A stretch of DNA of 8,663 nucleotides from an uncultured Chthoniobacterales bacterium. Lineage in GTDB: Bacteria > Verrucomicrobiota > Verrucomicrobiae > Chthoniobacterales > UBA10450. Under the pieces are notes generated by a model. That model made no database searches and was not told where the DNA came from. It saw nothing but the letters and a program-made list of their open reading frames with translations. The first letter of the stretch is position 1, and each line of letters opens with the position of its first letter. Both the position numbers and the translations under genes were made by a program. Below, piece by piece: positions 7,811 through 8,663 of this stretch. Location of the stretch: the NCBI GenBank assembly GCA_955652855.1, contig CATPCN010000656.1:1-8663 (forward strand), read 5' to 3'.

Positions 7811-7911
7811 TGCGTGAGATAACCGAATGACTTCGCATCAGCAATCGAAAGCGGCTTGCTCGATTCCATCTTGAACGGCGCGTTGTCGATCTTAAGAATC
7901 CTCGTCAATCA
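7811..7911. other. Intergenic segment with no recognisable coding content
   Basis: This stretch lies between the NRAMP-like start and the first recognisable part of the cyclic-nucleotide-binding fragment. The plus frame of that fragment is open from 7831 with no usable ATG, and its translation (FHLERRVVDLKNPRQSQ region) is only loosely like the family. It should contain the promoter of the NRAMP-like gene, but I could not identify a convincing -10/-35 pair. It includes one copy of the 27-base direct repeat. Confidence 0.5.
7870..7896 (+). repeat. Direct repeat copy 1 (partner at 8299-8325)
   Basis: This copy reads CTTGAAC, then GGCG, CG, then TTGTCGATCTTAAG. The partner reads CTTGAAC, C, GGCG, A, then TTGTCGATCTTAAG. 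Allowing gaps, 25 of 28 aligned columns match, including a 14-base exact block. The two copies bound the degenerate gene fragments. The block core TTGTCGATCTT also occurs elsewhere in the window, so only the full 27 bases are specific to this pair. Confidence 0.65.
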
Positions 7912-8205
7912 CAGGAGACGGCACGCCGCTCGTCATCAACGCTTGGCGAGCCTGTCAAAATCGAAGAGATAGGCGATGAGGATTTGCTGGGCTGGTCGTG
8001 GCTTTTCCCACCTTACGCCTGGCATTTCACCGCGCGGGCCTTGGAACATACTACCGCCATTTTCTTTTACGGAACGATCTTGCGAGATTACTGCGAGAAG
8101 GATCACTCTCTCGGTTTTGAGTTGTTCAAGCGGATGAGCGCCGTCATGCTGCGAAGGTTGCAAGCCGCGCGTCAAAAATTGTTGAGCGCGCACCGGAACA
8201 ATTAA
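7912..8205 (+). pseudogene. 5'-truncated Crp-like cyclic nucleotide-binding domain protein
   Basis: The plus frame ending at TAA 8205 encodes about 97 residues that match, from my knowledge of the family, the C-terminal two thirds of small (about 150-165 residue) proteins made of a single cyclic-nucleotide-binding domain. Recognisable parts are GEPVKIEEIGDEDLLGWSWL, then FPPYAWHFTARALEHTTAIF (part of the beta barrel) and DYCEKDHSLGFELFKRM followed by RLQAARQKLL (the helical end). The N-terminal barrel strands and any proper start are missing. The first in-frame start-type codon near the domain is TTG 7984, which would fall inside the barrel, and an in-frame stop lies at 7828-7830. No DNA-binding domain follows. 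It ends 9 bases before the stop of an inverted NRAMP remnant. I read it as a broken gene; a short functional peptide from TTG 7984 is possible but unlikely. Confidence 0.7.
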
Positions 8206-8214
8206 CGACCGGCC

Positions 8215-8298
8215 TTAGCGCCACTGAATTTTACTGGCATTGCTGGCCGCGCCGAAGATTGCCAGCGTAGCAATTCCGAGGAGGATGCGCGAAACGAC
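8215..8298 (-). pseudogene. C-terminal remnant of a second NRAMP-type transporter gene
   Basis: On the minus strand this encodes VVSRILLGIATLAIFGAAS and ends at TAA 8217-8215. The C-terminus of the intact transporter at 6536-7810 reads LSRIVVGVATLTMFGAAIGM. Over SRI...GAA, 11 of 16 residues are identical. The DNA also aligns (8243-8297 with about 6554-6608) at roughly 80% over 51 bases by my count. Nothing like the remaining ~400 residues is present upstream, where a direct repeat and the start of a DUF4337 gene follow at once. The extension after GAAS (NASKIQWR) differs from the intact copy. Remnant of a paralogue or of a partial duplication are both possible. Confidence 0.6.
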
Positions 8299-8325
8299 CT
8301 TGAACCGGCGATTGTCGATCTTAAG
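8299..8325 (+). repeat. Direct repeat copy 2 (partner at 7870-7896)
   Basis: This is the second imperfect copy of the 27-base sequence, directly next to the NRAMP remnant and 8 bases before the ATG of the DUF4337 gene. Its 15-base stretch GCGATTGTCGATCTT also occurs inside the rlmI-type gene (complement of 128-142), where it is coding. Lying where the leader of the DUF4337 gene should be, it could carry promoter or leader information, but no standard promoter is evident. Confidence 0.65.
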
Positions 8326-8333
8326 TTGTGCCG

Positions 8334-8663
8334 ATGGAAGAATCCGAAGTGCCACTCGAGCATTTGCACGAAGAAATTCATCATCACGCGGAACACGATG
8401 GCGCGTCCTGGATTTCGTGGGTGGCTTTGAGCACGGCGATTCTCGCTGTGCTGGCAGCGATCGCCGCTTTGCTTTCGGGCAGTCACGCGAATGAAGCAAT
8501 GATGGACCAGATCAAGGCGTCCGATCAGTGGAGCTACTATCAAGCGAAGAGCATCAAGGCCGCCGTGCTCGATGCAAAAATTTCGCTGGCCGCTTCGCCC
8601 GCCGCGCAGGACCGCGAGAAAGCGGCGAGATATTCCGAGGAAGAATCAGAAATCAAAACGGAA
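8334..8663 (+). CDS. DUF4337-type membrane protein, N-terminal part (cut by window edge)
   Basis: The plus frame from ATG 8334 stays open for 110 codons to the window edge. The start is acidic and His-rich (LEHLHEEIHHHAEHDGAS, residues 8-25). One membrane segment follows (about 26-48, ISWVALSTAILAVLAAIAAL), then a polar helical stretch with HANEAMMDQIKASDQWSYYQ (51-70) and AKSIKAAVLDAKISL (71-85). The ANEAM...QASDQW-like and YYQAKSIK signatures are typical of DUF4337 proteins. These are usually about 180-200 residues, with further membrane segments near the C-terminus that are outside this window. Function is unknown. A GTG at 8328 is in frame two codons earlier and could be the real start; no strong Shine-Dalgarno site is seen for either. 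The gene is divergent from the NRAMP-like gene, with only gene remnants between. Confidence 0.8.
   Translation, partial: MEESEVPLEHLHEEIHHHAEHDGASWISWVALSTAILAVLAAIAALLSGSHANEAMMDQIKASDQWSYYQAKSIKAAVLDAKISLAASPAAQDREKAARYSEEESEIKTE

Noticed and set aside
8202..8543. 113-codon minus frame opposite the DUF4337 start
   Set aside because: The plus frame from 8334 has a clear DUF4337 start with a membrane segment. Only the 8215-8298 part of the minus strand, in another frame, shows homology (NRAMP tail).

Overview
This window looks like ordinary chromosomal DNA of a moderately GC-rich Gram-negative bacterium. My best guess is Verrucomicrobiota (Spartobacteria/Chthoniobacterales-like, a group common in soil). 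That is an inference from the style of the RlmI, PurC, MDH, NRAMP-like and DUF4337 proteins, from the weak Shine-Dalgarno sites, and from the palindromic repeats between genes. I could not run a search to confirm it. I see no rRNA, tRNA, CRISPR array, transposase, phage gene or recognisable defence system.

Layout. At the left edge lies the first part of an RlmI-type 23S rRNA methyltransferase gene (minus strand, cut by the window edge). It is divergent from purC (plus strand), with only 15 bases between the two start codons. purC converges on a malate dehydrogenase gene (minus strand), and a multi-hairpin repeat fills the gap between them. Four unrelated housekeeping genes then run on the minus strand. 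In transcription order they are an NRAMP-like divalent metal (possibly Mg2+) transporter, a UvrD/PcrA helicase, a GH77 4-alpha-glucanotransferase (malQ) and mdh. The malQ-uvrD gap and the mdh-malQ gap are each filled mainly by a different short inverted-repeat element; the one after malQ runs into the gene and supplies its stop codon.

The right end (7811-8333) contains no intact gene. It holds the 3' part of a Crp-like cyclic-nucleotide-binding-domain gene (plus) and, tail to tail with it, the C-terminal remnant of a second NRAMP-type gene (minus). The pair is bounded by two imperfect 27-base direct repeats. The simplest reading is a gene-debris fragment lodged between the transporter gene and the divergent DUF4337 gene, which runs off the right edge.

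The genes cover rRNA modification, purine synthesis, the TCA cycle, glycogen/maltodextrin metabolism, DNA repair and metal uptake, so they do not form one pathway. The observations most worth following are the debris cassette with its flanking repeats, the atypical metal-site motifs of the transporter, the three different palindromic repeats abutting stop codons, and an over-represented 11-base word (TTGTCGATCTT). Nothing here amounts to a clear new multi-gene system.
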